This document shows, piece after piece, positions 21,944 to 31,008 of a DNA stretch of 64,000 bases (position 1 is its first letter; the number at the start of each line of letters is the position of its first letter). The translations under genes and the position numbers were made by a program. Source of the DNA: Atlantibacter hermannii (lineage in GTDB: Bacteria; Pseudomonadota; Gammaproteobacteria; Enterobacterales; Enterobacteriaceae); assembly GCF_009907385.1 (NCBI RefSeq), contig NZ_JAAATR010000105.1, positions 62,001 through 126,000 on the forward strand, written 5' to 3'. The notes under the pieces are model-generated. The model was not told where the DNA came from, did not search any database, and saw only the letters and a list, made by a program, of their open reading frames with translations.

Positions 21944-22681
21944 TTAGAAATCTGCAAATTCAGGGATAGACGCCCTGCCGCGTGATTCAAGGAAATTCAG
22001 AAAACGGCGTGGCGTGACGTTAAGAATCCGCTCTTCCGGAAAATCAACGGCGCGGATAATTTTCAGGCTTTCATCGAAATTACCCAGGGTAAATGCCGTA
22101 TGGGAATCAGAGCCGAGCGCCAGCCAACCCCCTGCGTCGCGCACGGCAGCCGCGATCCTGATACAGTTGGCCTCGCTACCCTTGCGGGAGTGTAAAAAGG
22201 ACGAGTTGTTGATTTCCAGCGCCACGTGATACTTCGCAGCGGCTTCAGCGATGGCGTCAATATCCACCGGGAATTTCGGGTTGCCGGGGTGGCTGATCAT
22301 ATGGACATCACCGTTCGCCATGGCGGCGATCATCGCTTCGGTATGGGTGTCGCGATCCTGGGGCGGAAACACCGGCTCGTGGAAACCGGCGATAATAAAA
22401 TCCAGCGCATCCAGCATCGGACCGGTGCAGTCGATCTCGCCAGCGGTATTTTTGATATTGGCTTCAATGCCGCGCAAAATCCCTACGCCATCCACCACGC
22501 GTGGCCAAATACGCATATTGATAAAGTGCCAGTGGTGCGGCGCATCCGCCATGTCCGGGCCGTGATCGGTAATAGCAAACAGCTTGATGCCGTTTTGCTT
22601 TGCCGCAGCGATATAGTCATGAAGGTTGCTGTAAGCGTGAGTACTGGCGACGGTATGCATATGCAGGTCAACGGGATACAT
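21944..22681 (-). CDS. ycdX: PHP-domain zinc phosphatase YcdX
   Basis: A 245-residue protein of the PHP family with the trinuclear zinc motif [14 protein letters not shown] at the N-terminus, ITDHG, HPGNP and GSDSH further on. E. coli YcdX is a zinc phosphatase linked to swarming motility. Start 22681 gives the family length; an eight-codon extension is rejected. It forms a unit with ycdY. Confidence 0.94.
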   Translation of the reverse strand: MYPVDLHMHTVASTHAYSNLHDYIAAAKQNGIKLFAITDHGPDMADAPHHWHFINMRIWPRVVDGVGILRGIEANIKNTAGEIDCTGPMLDALDFIIAGFHEPVFPPQDRDTHTEAMIAAMANGDVHMISHPGNPKFPVDIDAIAEAAAKYHVALEINNSSFLHSRKGSEANCIRIAAAVRDAGGWLALGSDSHTAFTLGNFDESLKIIRAVDFPEERILNVTPRRFLNFLESRGRASIPEFADF

Positions 22682-22741
22682 GGTTTTCTCCTCTTGCGTT
22701 TTCACTAAGGATACCAGTTTCAGCGTTGAAGCTCACGAAAT

Positions 22742-22762
22742 GCCCGGCGAGGGCCGCCGGGC
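22742..22762 (-). terminator. Hairpin after ghrA
   Basis: GCCCGGC, seven-base loop, GCCGGGC lies seven bases beyond the ghrA stop and 60 bases before ycdX. No T-run follows, so it may only attenuate readthrough or protect the 3' end. Confidence 0.45.
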
Positions 22763-22768
22763 GGGCTG

Positions 22769-23710
22769 TTAATAGCCGCGTTTCCGATCCACCTGACCGG
22801 CGGGGATCTCGCCGCGATCGAGACGGGTAATGGTCTGGCTGATACAGGCGATCGCCTCCAGCGGACGGGTCACGGCGGCGACATGCGGGGTTATTATCAC
22901 GCGCGGATGCGCCCAGAGCGGGCTTGAGGCGGGCAACGGCTCGCGGTTGAATACATCCAGCATCGCCGCTTTAAGTTTGCCGCTGTCCAGCGCGGCCAGT
23001 AAATCCTCTTCCACCAGGTGAACACCGCGCGCCAGGTTGATGACATAGGCGTTATCCGCCAGTTTATCGAGCAGCTGACGATGAATAATGCCGACGGTTT
23101 CCGGCGTATTCGGCAGCAGATTTATCAGCACGCGGGTGCCGGAGAGAAACGCGTCCAGCTCGTCATGGCCTGCAAAGCTCTCAACGCTGGGATAATTTTT
23201 GCGGCTGCGGCTCCAGCAGCGCACCGGGAAATCCCAGGCGACCAGGCTTTCCGCGACTTTGCCGCCCAGAACGCCAGCGCCGAGGATACCAATGGAAAAT
23301 TCTTCACGGGTATAGTCATCCAGCGGGTTCCAGACGCCCTGCTGTTTCTGCACCTGGTAATCATCGAAGCGCCGGAACCAGTGCAGCACCTGGCTTACGG
23401 CATACTCCTGCATTTGCAGGGCCATACCGGTATCTTCGAGGCGATACAGCGGCACGCCCGGCGGCAGCATCTCGGGATGTTGTTGCAGTTGGCTGAGGAT
23501 AGAATCCACACCCGCGCCCAGCGCGAAAACGGCTTTCAGGGTTTTGCGCCCGCTGAGCATTTCAACGGGCGGGTGCCAGACCAGCGCATAGTCTGCGTGG
23601 TCATTATCGCCGGGTTTCCACTCACGTACCCGAGCCTGCGGCAGCGCCTGATGTAATTTTTCGAGCCAGAAGCCCGTATCAAAGGTGGGGTGATAAAAAA
23701 TGATGTCCAT
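22769..23710 (-). CDS. ghrA: Glyoxylate/hydroxypyruvate reductase A
   Basis: A 313-residue D-2-hydroxyacid dehydrogenase that reduces glyoxylate and hydroxypyruvate with NADPH. The dinucleotide-binding [15 protein letters not shown], the catalytic arginine in NLARGVH, glutamate in NREPLP and histidine in TPHVAAV are in place. Start 23710 ([11 protein letters not shown]) equals E. coli GhrA; a 25-codon upstream extension is rejected. It lies next to the tRNA-Ser gene as in K-12. Confidence 0.95.
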   Translation of the reverse strand: MDIIFYHPTFDTGFWLEKLHQALPQARVREWKPGDNDHADYALVWHPPVEMLSGRKTLKAVFALGAGVDSILSQLQQHPEMLPPGVPLYRLEDTGMALQMQEYAVSQVLHWFRRFDDYQVQKQQGVWNPLDDYTREEFSIGILGAGVLGGKVAESLVAWDFPVRCWSRSRKNYPSVESFAGHDELDAFLSGTRVLINLLPNTPETVGIIHRQLLDKLADNAYVINLARGVHLVEEDLLAALDSGKLKAAMLDVFNREPLPASSPLWAHPRVIITPHVAAVTRPLEAIACISQTITRLDRGEIPAGQVDRKRGY

Positions 23711-23914
23711 AGCGTCTCCTCTTTTTATACCAGGATCGCGGCAAACCCTGGCAGATGCAAGCCGCATTGCCCTGAATTTCATCAATTTGCTGTTTTAAGA
23801 AGCAGGTTGTTTGAAGTTTGATTAAACGCGCGCAATAACGCGAAAAGTTGATTGACGGCGCAGCAGGATTTCCCTACATTAGCGCCCGTCCCGGACAGAA
23901 CGGGACGACAATAT

Positions 23915-24002
23915 GGTGAGGTGTCCGAGTGGCTGAAGGAGCACGCCTGGAAAGTGTGTATACGGCAACGTATCGGGGGTTCGAATCCCCCCCTCACCGC
24001 CA
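23915..24002 (+). tRNA. serX: tRNA-Ser, anticodon GGA
   Basis: An 88-nt class II tRNA: acceptor arms GGTGAGG/CCTCACC, D-arm, anticodon arm CCTGGAAAG with anticodon GGA, a long variable arm, T-loop GGTTCGAATCC and encoded CCA. It reads UCC/UCU codons. The sequence and its location beside ghrA match serX of K-12. tRNA-Ser genes are common integration sites; no duplicated 3' end was found nearby. Confidence 0.97.
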
Positions 24003-24010
24003 TATTCCTG

Positions 24011-24041
24011 AAAAAGGCCCGTACACAGTACGGGCCTTTTT
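24011..24041 (+). terminator. Rho-independent terminator of tRNA-Ser
   Basis: Perfect 14-bp arms (24011-24024 and 24028-24041), including AAGGCCCGTAC/GTACGGGCCTT and ending in TTTTT, begin eight bases after the tRNA. Confidence 0.92.
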
Positions 24042-24198
24042 CTTATCCGCTCCATGCCTGGGGGGGATGAGAATCCCCGACCGGGGTCGACCACCTGTTC
24101 CCTCACTCCAGCCCTTTCAGCCTTCAAAACCGTAACCAACATCGATGCCGCGCTAAATCATCGCCAACAAAAAGTATGTTGTAACTAACAACCCCACT

Positions 24199-24954
24199 CT
24201 ACCCCTTCACGACATCAACCCCTCGCTCCGCAAACGAGCGCAGCACGTGTTCCTCCGTTTCCTTCGCCGCCACCAGTGTATTCATCAGCGAAATATCGCC
24301 TATCGCCCAGGGAGAAGCCGTATTCAACTTTTCCGGGGACGCCATCACAATCGTTTCGGCCGCGCGGCCTGCAAGGACGCGTTTAATACACGATTCCTCA
24401 AAATCGCCGGTGGTCAGCCCCGCTTCGGTATGTATACCGGTCACCCCTAAAAAGCACACATCGGCATGAATTTTCTCCAGCCCTTCCAGCGTGGCGGCGC
24501 CGACAGCCACAACAGAGTGTTTAAACAGTCGCCCACCTATCAGCACCACTTCGATGAGCGGATGGTCGATAAGTCCAAGCGCAATCCCCGGACTGTGCGT
24601 GACCACCGTAATGTTTAAATCAGGCGGCAAACATTTCACCAGTTCGCCGGTGGTGGTGCCGCCGTCAATCAGCACCACCTGTCCCGGCAAAATCAGCTCC
24701 GCCGCCTTGCGGGCAAGCCGCTGTTTGATGTCCAGCGACAGATTTTTGCGTTCCGCAAAGGTGGCGATAGCGGCTGAAGCCGGCAGCGCGCCGCCGTGCA
24801 CCCGCTGCAACAGTCCTTGCGCAGACAACTCCCGTAAATCACGCCGAACAGTATCTTCGGAGACGGCAAAGGTTTCGCTTAATTGCTTCGAAAGCACCTG
24901 CCCCTGCGCGGCAAGCAATTCGAGGATCTTTTTTTTACGTTGTGGAGTGAGCAT
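24199..24954 (-). CDS. DeoR/GlpR family transcriptional regulator
   Basis: A 251-residue DeoR-type repressor. The N-terminal helix-turn-helix (PQRKKKILELLAAQG, SETFAVSEDTVRRDLREL) is followed by the sugar-phosphate-sensing domain with DGGTTTGELVKCL and VTHSPGIALGL. Effector ligands in this family are usually phosphorylated sugars. Start 24954 is chosen because it gives the standard N-terminus; a 65-codon upstream extension would cover the operator region. It is divergent from the Nudix gene across 88 bases of repeated operator-like sequence and probably controls both. Its specific ligand is unknown. Confidence 0.88.
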   Translation of the reverse strand: MLTPQRKKKILELLAAQGQVLSKQLSETFAVSEDTVRRDLRELSAQGLLQRVHGGALPASAAIATFAERKNLSLDIKQRLARKAAELILPGQVVLIDGGTTTGELVKCLPPDLNITVVTHSPGIALGLIDHPLIEVVLIGGRLFKHSVVAVGAATLEGLEKIHADVCFLGVTGIHTEAGLTTGDFEESCIKRVLAGRAAETIVMASPEKLNTASPWAIGDISLMNTLVAAKETEEHVLRSFAERGVDVVKG

Positions 24955-24962
24955 AAACCCTC

Positions 24963-25020
24963 TTGCACGATATCGCACGAATGAGATTGAATATGCACGA
25001 ATGAGCGCGTTATCGTGCAA
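24963..25020. promoter_or_regulatory. Operator array between the DeoR regulator and the Nudix gene
   Basis: TTGCACGATA (24963-24972) and TATCGTGCAA (25011-25020) form a perfect inverted repeat. Between them GCACGAATGAG occurs twice (24975-24985 and 24995-25005), 20 bases apart. GCACGA units start at 24965, 24975 and 24995, i.e. on one helix face, with the inverse at 25013-25018. This fits cooperative binding of a multimeric DeoR repressor. Confidence 0.75.
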
Positions 25021-25042
25021 CCTTACTGATGGAGGTGGCAAA

Positions 25043-25627
25043 ATGCAATCTGAACCTACGCGAATTCGTCTTCTCGACAGCCAGACGCTATCCGATGACT
25101 GGTATGTCCTGAAAAAATACACCTTTGATTTTTTACGCCGGGACGGCAACTGGCAGCGGCAAACGCGCGAAGCCTACGATCGTGGTAACGGGGCGACGGT
25201 CCTGCTGTATAACCGTGCGAAGCGCAGCGTGATACTGGTGCGCCAGTTCCGCCTCCCGGCCTTTCTCAACGATCATGACGGGTTCCTGCTGGAAGCAGCC
25301 GCCGGGTTGCTGGACAATCTTGACCCTGAGACACGCATCAAAGCGGAAGCGGAAGAAGAAACCGGCTATCGTCTCGACAAGGTTCAGAAAGTGTTCGAGG
25401 CGTTTATGAGCCCCGGCTCCGTAACCGAAAAGCTGCACTTTTTTATTGCCGAATACGATGCCAGCCAGTTCGCCAGCACGGGCGGCGGTATTGAAGAGGA
25501 AGGTGAAGACGTCGAAACCGTCGAGCTGGGTTTCGATGACGCCTTCACTGCGATTAAGCAGGGAAAAATTGTCGATGCCAAGACCATCATGCTACTGCAA
25601 TACCTGGCGCTCGAAGGGGTGATGTAA
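25043..25627 (+). CDS. Nudix hydrolase, NudK-like
   Basis: A 194-residue Nudix protein resembling E. coli NudK (GDP-mannose pyrophosphatase), sharing YDRGNGATVLLYN, VRQFRLP, EEETGY and MSPGSVTE. The Nudix box spans about residues 88-109. Its first acidic position is Asp and the usual Arg/Lys before the EA-EE core is Ala. Start 25043 follows GGAGG; the longer open frame upstream runs through the divergent regulator and is not coding. The neighbouring DeoR-type gene suggests a nucleotide-sugar or sugar-phosphate substrate. Confidence 0.85.
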   Translation: MQSEPTRIRLLDSQTLSDDWYVLKKYTFDFLRRDGNWQRQTREAYDRGNGATVLLYNRAKRSVILVRQFRLPAFLNDHDGFLLEAAAGLLDNLDPETRIKAEAEEETGYRLDKVQKVFEAFMSPGSVTEKLHFFIAEYDASQFASTGGGIEEEGEDVETVELGFDDAFTAIKQGKIVDAKTIMLLQYLALEGVM

Positions 25628-25649
25628 CCGACTATCCATTAATTTAATC

Positions 25650-25678
25650 CGTCACGGCGCAAGGCCTGCGCCGTGACG
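25650..25678. terminator. Bidirectional hairpin between the Nudix gene and flhE
   Basis: CGTCACGGCGCA, loop AGGCC, TGCGCCGTGACG: a perfect 12-bp stem between the two converging stops (25627 and 25685). T-runs are short. Confidence 0.75.
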
Positions 25679-25684
25679 CTGCCC

Positions 25685-26077
25685 TCAGCGATAATTCACG
25701 ATCACCTGATTAGAGCGCACCCGCAACACCGGGAACAGTTTGCCGCCGCCGGGGACCTCCCAGATAAAACGCAGCGGCTCGCTGGCGGCGATGTTATTGA
25801 AACCCTGAGTAGTCCCACTCTGCCCCTCAATCGGCACGCAGTGATTAGTACTACACAGCCGCACCTGCAATCCGGCGGGCATCGGGCCCGTCAGTTCATA
25901 ACGCCAGGCCACCAGCGTCATTATTCCGGATACCGGCTGCGCGGGGGCCAGCGGCGGCGAAGAGACCGCCTGGCCGCGCCAGCCGAGCGTTGCCCCCACG
26001 GCGCTGCGTTGCCACGCCCCTTCCGCCGCGTGAGACAGCAGCGGCGCGAGCAGCACTAATCCCGCCAGTACGCGCAT
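25685..26077 (-). CDS. flhE: Flagellar protein FlhE
   Basis: A 130-residue periplasmic protein with a signal peptide (to about residue 18, LLSHAA) and two cysteines (LCSTNHC). In Salmonella and E. coli FlhE prevents proton leakage through the flagellar export apparatus and affects swarming. The last gene of flhBAE: its ATG shares one base with the flhA stop. Confidence 0.92.
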   Translation of the reverse strand: MRVLAGLVLLAPLLSHAAEGAWQRSAVGATLGWRGQAVSSPPLAPAQPVSGIMTLVAWRYELTGPMPAGLQVRLCSTNHCVPIEGQSGTTQGFNNIAASEPLRFIWEVPGGGKLFPVLRVRSNQVIVNYR

Positions 26078-28155
26078 TATTTACCTCCGATTATCGCCGT
26101 CATGCGGATATTGCGATTTTCCGACAGCTCCATATTAGAGAGCACCACCAGCTGCGACAGGGTGCGGCGCAAAAAGCGCGACAGCAGCGGGCGCAGCGCA
26201 TGGTTCACCAGCAGCACCGGCGGCGCGCCTAACATTTCCTGACGCTGTAAGGCTTCCTGCGCCTGCTCCAGCAGGCGATCCGCCAGGCCTGGCTCCAGCC
26301 CGCCGCCGCCCTGCAGGGCTTGCAGCAGCAGACGCTCCAGCGCGGTGTCCAGACCGATCACCTGCACTTCGCCGGTGCCCGGGAACCACTGCTGGGTGAT
26401 GGCGCGGCCCAGCGCCACGCGCACCACGGTGGTCAGTTCATGGGGATCGTTCTGCAGCGGCGCGTGCTCCGCCAGGGTTTCAATAATGGTGCGCATATCG
26501 CGGATCGGCACTTTTTCCGCCAGCAAACTTTGCAGCACTTTATGCAGCGTAGTCAGTGTGATCACGCCGGGCACTAAATCCTCGGTCAGCTTCGGCATAT
26601 CCTGGGTGACGCGATCGAGAAGCTGTTGCGCTTCCTGACGGCCAAACAGCTCCGGCGCGTACTGGCCGATAAGATGATTGAGATGGGTCGCCACCACAGT
26701 ACTGGCTTCCACCACGGTAAAGCCCTGAATTTGCGCCTGCTCTTTCAGGGCGCTTTCAATCCAGATCGCCGCCAGGCCAAAGGCCGGGTCGATGGTTTGT
26801 TCGCCCGGCAGCGTGCCTGCGGCGGTGCCGGGATTAATCGCCAGCCAGCGGCCCGGATAGGCGTCGCCGCTGCCAATTTCTACCCCTTTCATCAGAATAC
26901 GATAGCGCGCCGGGGGAAGATCCATATTGTCGCGGATGTGCACCACCGGCGGCAGGAAGCCCATATCCTGGGCAAATTTCTTACGAATACTGCGGATGCG
27001 GCCCAACAGTTCGCCGTCCTGCTGGAAATCCACCATGGGGATCAGTCGGTAGCCCACTTCCATGCCCAGCGGATCTTCCAGTTGAACGTCGCTCCAGGTG
27101 GCTTCCACCGCCTGGGGGTTCTCAGGCTGCTTGACCTGCTGCGGCGCGGGGGCTTCTGCGGTCTCTCTTCCGCGCATCCACCAGGCCAGGGCCAACAGCG
27201 CCACGGTAAACAGCAGGAACACCAGATTGGGCATCCCCGGCACCAGGCCCAACAGCCCAAGCACGGCGGCGCTGAGCAGCATCACGCGCGGATTGCTGAA
27301 CAGCTGGCCGACCATCTGCTCGCCGACGTCCTGCTCGGTGCTGACGCGGGTAACGATGACGCCTGCGGCGGTCGAAATCACCAGCGCCGGGATCTGCGCC
27401 ACCAGGCCGTCGCCGATGGTCAGCAGGGTGTAGCTTTCCGCCGCCTGCGACATCGGCATTCCGTGCTGGATCACGCCCACCAGCAGGCCGCCGACGATGT
27501 TGATAACCATGATCAACAGCCCCGCCACGGCGTCACCGCGCACAAATTTACTGGCACCGTCCATGGAGCCGTAGAAATCGGCTTCCTGGGTTACTTCGGA
27601 ACGGCGCTTTTTGGCTTCGTCTTCGCCGATAATCCCGGCGTTGAGGTCGGCATCGATCGCCATCTGTTTGCCCGGCATACCGTCGAGTACGAAACGCGCG
27701 CCCACTTCCGCGATACGCCCGGCACCCTTGGTGATCACCATAAAGTTGATGATCACCAGGATGATAAACACCACGATGCCCACCGCGAAGTTACCGCCCA
27801 CCAGAAAGTGACCGAAGGCCTCGACGACTTTACCCGCCGCCGCGCCGCCGGTATGGCCTTCCATCAGGATGATACGCGTGGAGGCGATGTTGAGCGCCAG
27901 GCGCAGCAAGGTGGTAAACAGCAGGATCGTCGGGAATGCCGCGAACTCCAGGGTGCGCTGAGTGAACATCGCCACCAACAGCACCATGATGGACAGCGCA
28001 ATATTGAAGGTAAACAACAGGTCGAGGACGAAAGCCGGTAGCGGCAATACCATCATCGACAGGATCAGCATGATCAGTACCGGTCCGGCCAGGATCTGCC
28101 ACTGGGTTGTTTTCAAATTGCTGGGCAGGCGCAGCATCGCCACCAGATTAGCCAT
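26077..28155 (-). CDS. flhA: Flagellar export apparatus protein FlhA
   Basis: A 692-residue inner-membrane protein, the export gate that uses proton motive force for flagellar type III secretion. About eight N-terminal membrane segments surround the conserved FHIPEP-like cytoplasmic loop (ITKGAGRIAEVGARFVLDG). The C-terminal cytoplasmic domain begins after about residue 330 and docks chaperone-subunit complexes. Length equals E. coli FlhA. Start 28155 (MANLVAMLR) overlaps flhB by eight bases; five upstream codons are rejected. Confidence 0.97.
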   Translation of the reverse strand: MANLVAMLRLPSNLKTTQWQILAGPVLIMLILSMMVLPLPAFVLDLLFTFNIALSIMVLLVAMFTQRTLEFAAFPTILLFTTLLRLALNIASTRIILMEGHTGGAAAGKVVEAFGHFLVGGNFAVGIVVFIILVIINFMVITKGAGRIAEVGARFVLDGMPGKQMAIDADLNAGIIGEDEAKKRRSEVTQEADFYGSMDGASKFVRGDAVAGLLIMVINIVGGLLVGVIQHGMPMSQAAESYTLLTIGDGLVAQIPALVISTAAGVIVTRVSTEQDVGEQMVGQLFSNPRVMLLSAAVLGLLGLVPGMPNLVFLLFTVALLALAWWMRGRETAEAPAPQQVKQPENPQAVEATWSDVQLEDPLGMEVGYRLIPMVDFQQDGELLGRIRSIRKKFAQDMGFLPPVVHIRDNMDLPPARYRILMKGVEIGSGDAYPGRWLAINPGTAAGTLPGEQTIDPAFGLAAIWIESALKEQAQIQGFTVVEASTVVATHLNHLIGQYAPELFGRQEAQQLLDRVTQDMPKLTEDLVPGVITLTTLHKVLQSLLAEKVPIRDMRTIIETLAEHAPLQNDPHELTTVVRVALGRAITQQWFPGTGEVQVIGLDTALERLLLQALQGGGGLEPGLADRLLEQAQEALQRQEMLGAPPVLLVNHALRPLLSRFLRRTLSQLVVLSNMELSENRNIRMTAIIGGK

Positions 28156-29299
28156 CGGTGTCCTTCTCATTCATAAAGTCCAGCGCCTCAGGCACCGGTA
28201 AGTTTTGCGGTTTCTTGGGGATCAATCCGCCAGCCAGTCGCCAGCGTTTCAGTTGCCATACCCAGGCCAGCACTTCCGCCACGGCGGCGTACAACTGGCC
28301 GGGGATCTGCTGGCCGATTTCGGCATGGCGCCAGAGCGCACGCGCCAGCGGCGGGGCTTCCAGCATCGGGATGCGGTGTTCATTGCCAATTTCGCGGATG
28401 CGTAACGCCACCAGGCCCGCGCCCTTCGCCAGCACTTTTGGCGCGCTCATTTTGTTTTCGTCGTACTTGAGCGCCACGGCGTAATGGGTCGGGTTGGTGA
28501 CGATCACGTCGGCTTTGGGCACGTCGGCCATCATGCGGCGACGCGCGGCGGCGCGCTGCTGCTGGCGGATGCGCCCTTTTACATGCGGGTCGCCTTCCTG
28601 ATCTTTAAATTCGTCGCGGATATCCTGACGGGTCATGCGCAGTTTTTTGATGTGGCTGTAGATTTGCCAGAACACGTCAAAGCCAACCATTGGGATCAGG
28701 CCCAACACGATCAGCAGGCCGCACAATGCCACCAGATTCAGGGAGTTGCCCAGCGCGGCGATGGGCGCTTCGCTGACCAGCCGCAGCATCTCGGGCCAGT
28801 TGTGCATCAGATACCAGGCCGTGACGCTGCCCACCAGCGTGGCTTTCAGCACCGCCTTGACCAACTCGGCCAGCGCCTGAGCGGAGAACAGCCGTTTGAT
28901 CCCGGCGATGGGGTTGAGTTTGCCCGGGTTAAACGCCAGGGATTTGGCGCTGAACAACACGCCGCCTAACAGCATCGGGGCGGCCATCGCCACCAGCACC
29001 AGGCCCACCAGCAGCGGCAACAGGGCCAGCATGGCCTGTTTAATCAGGCTGCTGATTTGGCTAACGATAAGGCCAGGGTCATTGATGATACTGTGGTCGA
29101 AATGCAGGCCTGCGGTGAGCATCGCCGCCAGTTTGCGGGCCACGGGCTCTCCGCCAATCCACAGAATGCTGATCCCCACCAGCAACATCAGCAGCGAGGT
29201 CAGTTCACGGGAACGGGGGATCTGCCCCTCTTCACGCGCCTTATCAAGCCGGTGGGGTGTGGGGGCCTCTGTTTTTTCCTGGTCGCTATCTTCAGCCAC
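28148..29299 (-). CDS. flhB: Flagellar export switch protein FlhB
   Basis: A 383-residue membrane protein of the flagellar type III export apparatus. Four hydrophobic segments precede a cytoplasmic domain with the self-cleaving NPTH motif (VIVTNPTHYAVAL), which switches export from hook to filament substrates. First gene of flhBAE; in K-12 cheZ lies directly upstream, whereas here a 7-kb insertion separates them. Confidence 0.97.
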   Translation of the reverse strand: MAEDSDQEKTEAPTPHRLDKAREEGQIPRSRELTSLLMLLVGISILWIGGEPVARKLAAMLTAGLHFDHSIINDPGLIVSQISSLIKQAMLALLPLLVGLVLVAMAAPMLLGGVLFSAKSLAFNPGKLNPIAGIKRLFSAQALAELVKAVLKATLVGSVTAWYLMHNWPEMLRLVSEAPIAALGNSLNLVALCGLLIVLGLIPMVGFDVFWQIYSHIKKLRMTRQDIRDEFKDQEGDPHVKGRIRQQQRAAARRRMMADVPKADVIVTNPTHYAVALKYDENKMSAPKVLAKGAGLVALRIREIGNEHRIPMLEAPPLARALWRHAEIGQQIPGQLYAAVAEVLAWVWQLKRWRLAGGLIPKKPQNLPVPEALDFMNEKDTDG

Positions 29300-29918
29300 A
29301 ATGGAGATTCCGTAATGTCATATCGCCATTATGCGTAATAACGCCCGAATTCAATCGCCGGAAAAGCGGAGGGAAACGCGAGGAATTCTGGATGTAAATT
29401 AAGTCACGCGCGACGGCAGACTGCTGCAACCGGGATAAAAAGCAGCATTGCTGCCATAACAGTCCTGTCCATATCCCTGACACGAGAAAATTGTACACGC
29501 GTCACGTTTATTTAACTTTTTTACAGGTAGTGTTTGTGAAAGCGATTCCACAACCCCCAGATTTAACAGGTTTACAGCCGATCCAAAGCACATTATCTGC
29601 AACAGGTTGCAACATTTGCCCTACCAAATGTGATCATCTTCTCAAAACAATTTTGCAACCGTTTTATCCATAACTATGACCATAAAACACATAACTTTTT
29701 CATTCTGTAACTCCTACAGTCGTTAAGTCGCCTAAGAAGTGTCTTAAGGGAATGCATGAGTAACAGGGATACTCTCATCCGGCAGTTAATTTCCACTACA
29801 CGCCTTGAATTTGTGAAGGGCTCATTTCGGCTTTACATCACATAACAGCGACTTACCCCGGTAACAACGTGTTTGCACCATTAACCCTATAACTTATGTC
29901 ACCAGTCAGAGGTGTTCG
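29300..29918. promoter_or_regulatory. flhB / sugar ABC operon divergent region
   Basis: These 619 bases separate divergent flhB and the sugar-binding protein gene, so both promoters must lie here. No gene is supported. The ABC side is A/T-rich and has TGCAAC units near 29600, 29608 and 29652, plus the CRP-like site at 29629-29644. FlhDC boxes could not be placed confidently. Confidence 0.6.
29629..29644 (+). promoter_or_regulatory. Putative CRP site of the sugar ABC operon
   Basis: TGTGA-TCATCT-TCTCA differs from the CRP consensus TGTGA-N6-TCACA at two of ten positions. It lies 275 bases before the binding-protein start, so either the leader is long or the site is fortuitous. CRP control of a CUT2 sugar operon is common. 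Confidence 0.4.
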
Positions 29919-30902
29919 ATGAGTAAGATGAATTTAAAACAATTATTATCCGCCAGCGTGCTCGGCTTAATGGTTTGCGCCACTTCCGCGATGGCGAAAG
30001 AGGTGGAAGTCGTCAATATCTCCAAAATCGCCGGTATGCCGTGGTTTAACCGTATGGGCGAAGGCGTCACCAACGCCGGGAAAGATTTAGGCATCAACGC
30101 TTATCAGGTTGGCCCTTCCAGTACCGACGCCCCGCAGCAGGTTAAAATTATTGAAGACCTGATTGCCAAAAAAGTCTCCGCCATCACTATCGTCCCGAAC
30201 GACGCCAATGTGCTGGAACCGGTATTCAAGAAAGCGCGCGATCAGGGCATCGTGGTGCTGACCAACGAATCGCCGGGGCAGCCGTCCGCTAACTGGGACG
30301 TCGAAATCATCGATAACGAAAAATTCGCGGCCGATAACGTAGAGGAAATGGCGAAGGCCATGGGCGGCAAAGGCGGCTATGTGATTTACGTTGGCGGCCT
30401 GACCGTGCCTCAACATAACCTGTGGGCTGACCTGTTCGTGAAATACCAGAAAGAACATTATCCGGAGATGCATGAAGTCACCACCCGCATGCCGGTGGCG
30501 GAAAACATCGATGACGCCCGTCGCACCACGCTTGATCTGATGAAAGCGCACGCTGACCTGAAAGGGGTGATCTCCTTCGGTTCTCAGGGTCCCATCGGCG
30601 CCGGTCGTGCGGTGAAAGAGAAACGCGCGCGCGGCAAAGTGTTCGTATTCGGCATGATGATCCCGTCACAGGCGGCATCGTTGATCAAGAGCGGCGATAT
30701 CACCATGGGCGTAACCTATGATCCGGCTACCGCAGGCTATGCGCTGACGGCGGTGGCGGATAAGGTCATCAAAGGCGAAGAGATCAAACAAAGTCTGGAT
30801 ATCCCGAAACTGGGCAAAGCCGACGTGGATACCGATAAACGCATCATTAAATTCCATAACGTCCTGCGCGTTACCAATGACAATATCGATAGCCTCTATT
30901 AA
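29919..30902 (+). CDS. CUT2 ABC transporter, periplasmic sugar-binding protein
   Basis: A 327-residue type 1 periplasmic binding protein with a signal peptide ending at TSAMA (about residue 26). Layout recalls LsrB/RhaS-type proteins (GMPWFNRMGEGVTNAGKDLG, VNP/IVPNDANVLEPVF, GIVVLTNES). The ligand cannot be told; I would guess a sugar or sugar-like compound. It begins a four-gene operon with an ATPase and two permeases. This operon is not part of the K-12 flagellar region. Confidence 0.88.
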   Translation: MSKMNLKQLLSASVLGLMVCATSAMAKEVEVVNISKIAGMPWFNRMGEGVTNAGKDLGINAYQVGPSSTDAPQQVKIIEDLIAKKVSAITIVPNDANVLEPVFKKARDQGIVVLTNESPGQPSANWDVEIIDNEKFAADNVEEMAKAMGGKGGYVIYVGGLTVPQHNLWADLFVKYQKEHYPEMHEVTTRMPVAENIDDARRTTLDLMKAHADLKGVISFGSQGPIGAGRAVKEKRARGKVFVFGMMIPSQAASLIKSGDITMGVTYDPATAGYALTAVADKVIKGEEIKQSLDIPKLGKADVDTDKRIIKFHNVLRVTNDNIDSLY

Positions 30903-31008
30903 TCAAGGCGTTGCTCCGGCGCGCGGTTCACCCACGCGCCGGAGCCGATTATTTGCTTGTTCGCCGGTCGCTCTCACGCCCGGCGATAATTGTCTCTGTG
31001 AGGTGGTC

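Noticed and set aside
24043-24198. Prophage or island attachment site next to tRNA-Ser
   Set aside because: No copy of the tRNA 3' end, integrase or direct repeat could be found in the window.
24491-25042. Upstream extension of the Nudix gene by 184 codons
   Set aside because: Runs antisense through the DeoR regulator and its operator; a strong GGAGG-ATG at 25043 gives the family length.
26626-28041. 471-codon plus-strand open frame opposite flhA
   Set aside because: Lies wholly antisense to flhA; its His/Gln/Arg-rich product is typical of the mirror of a high-GC gene.
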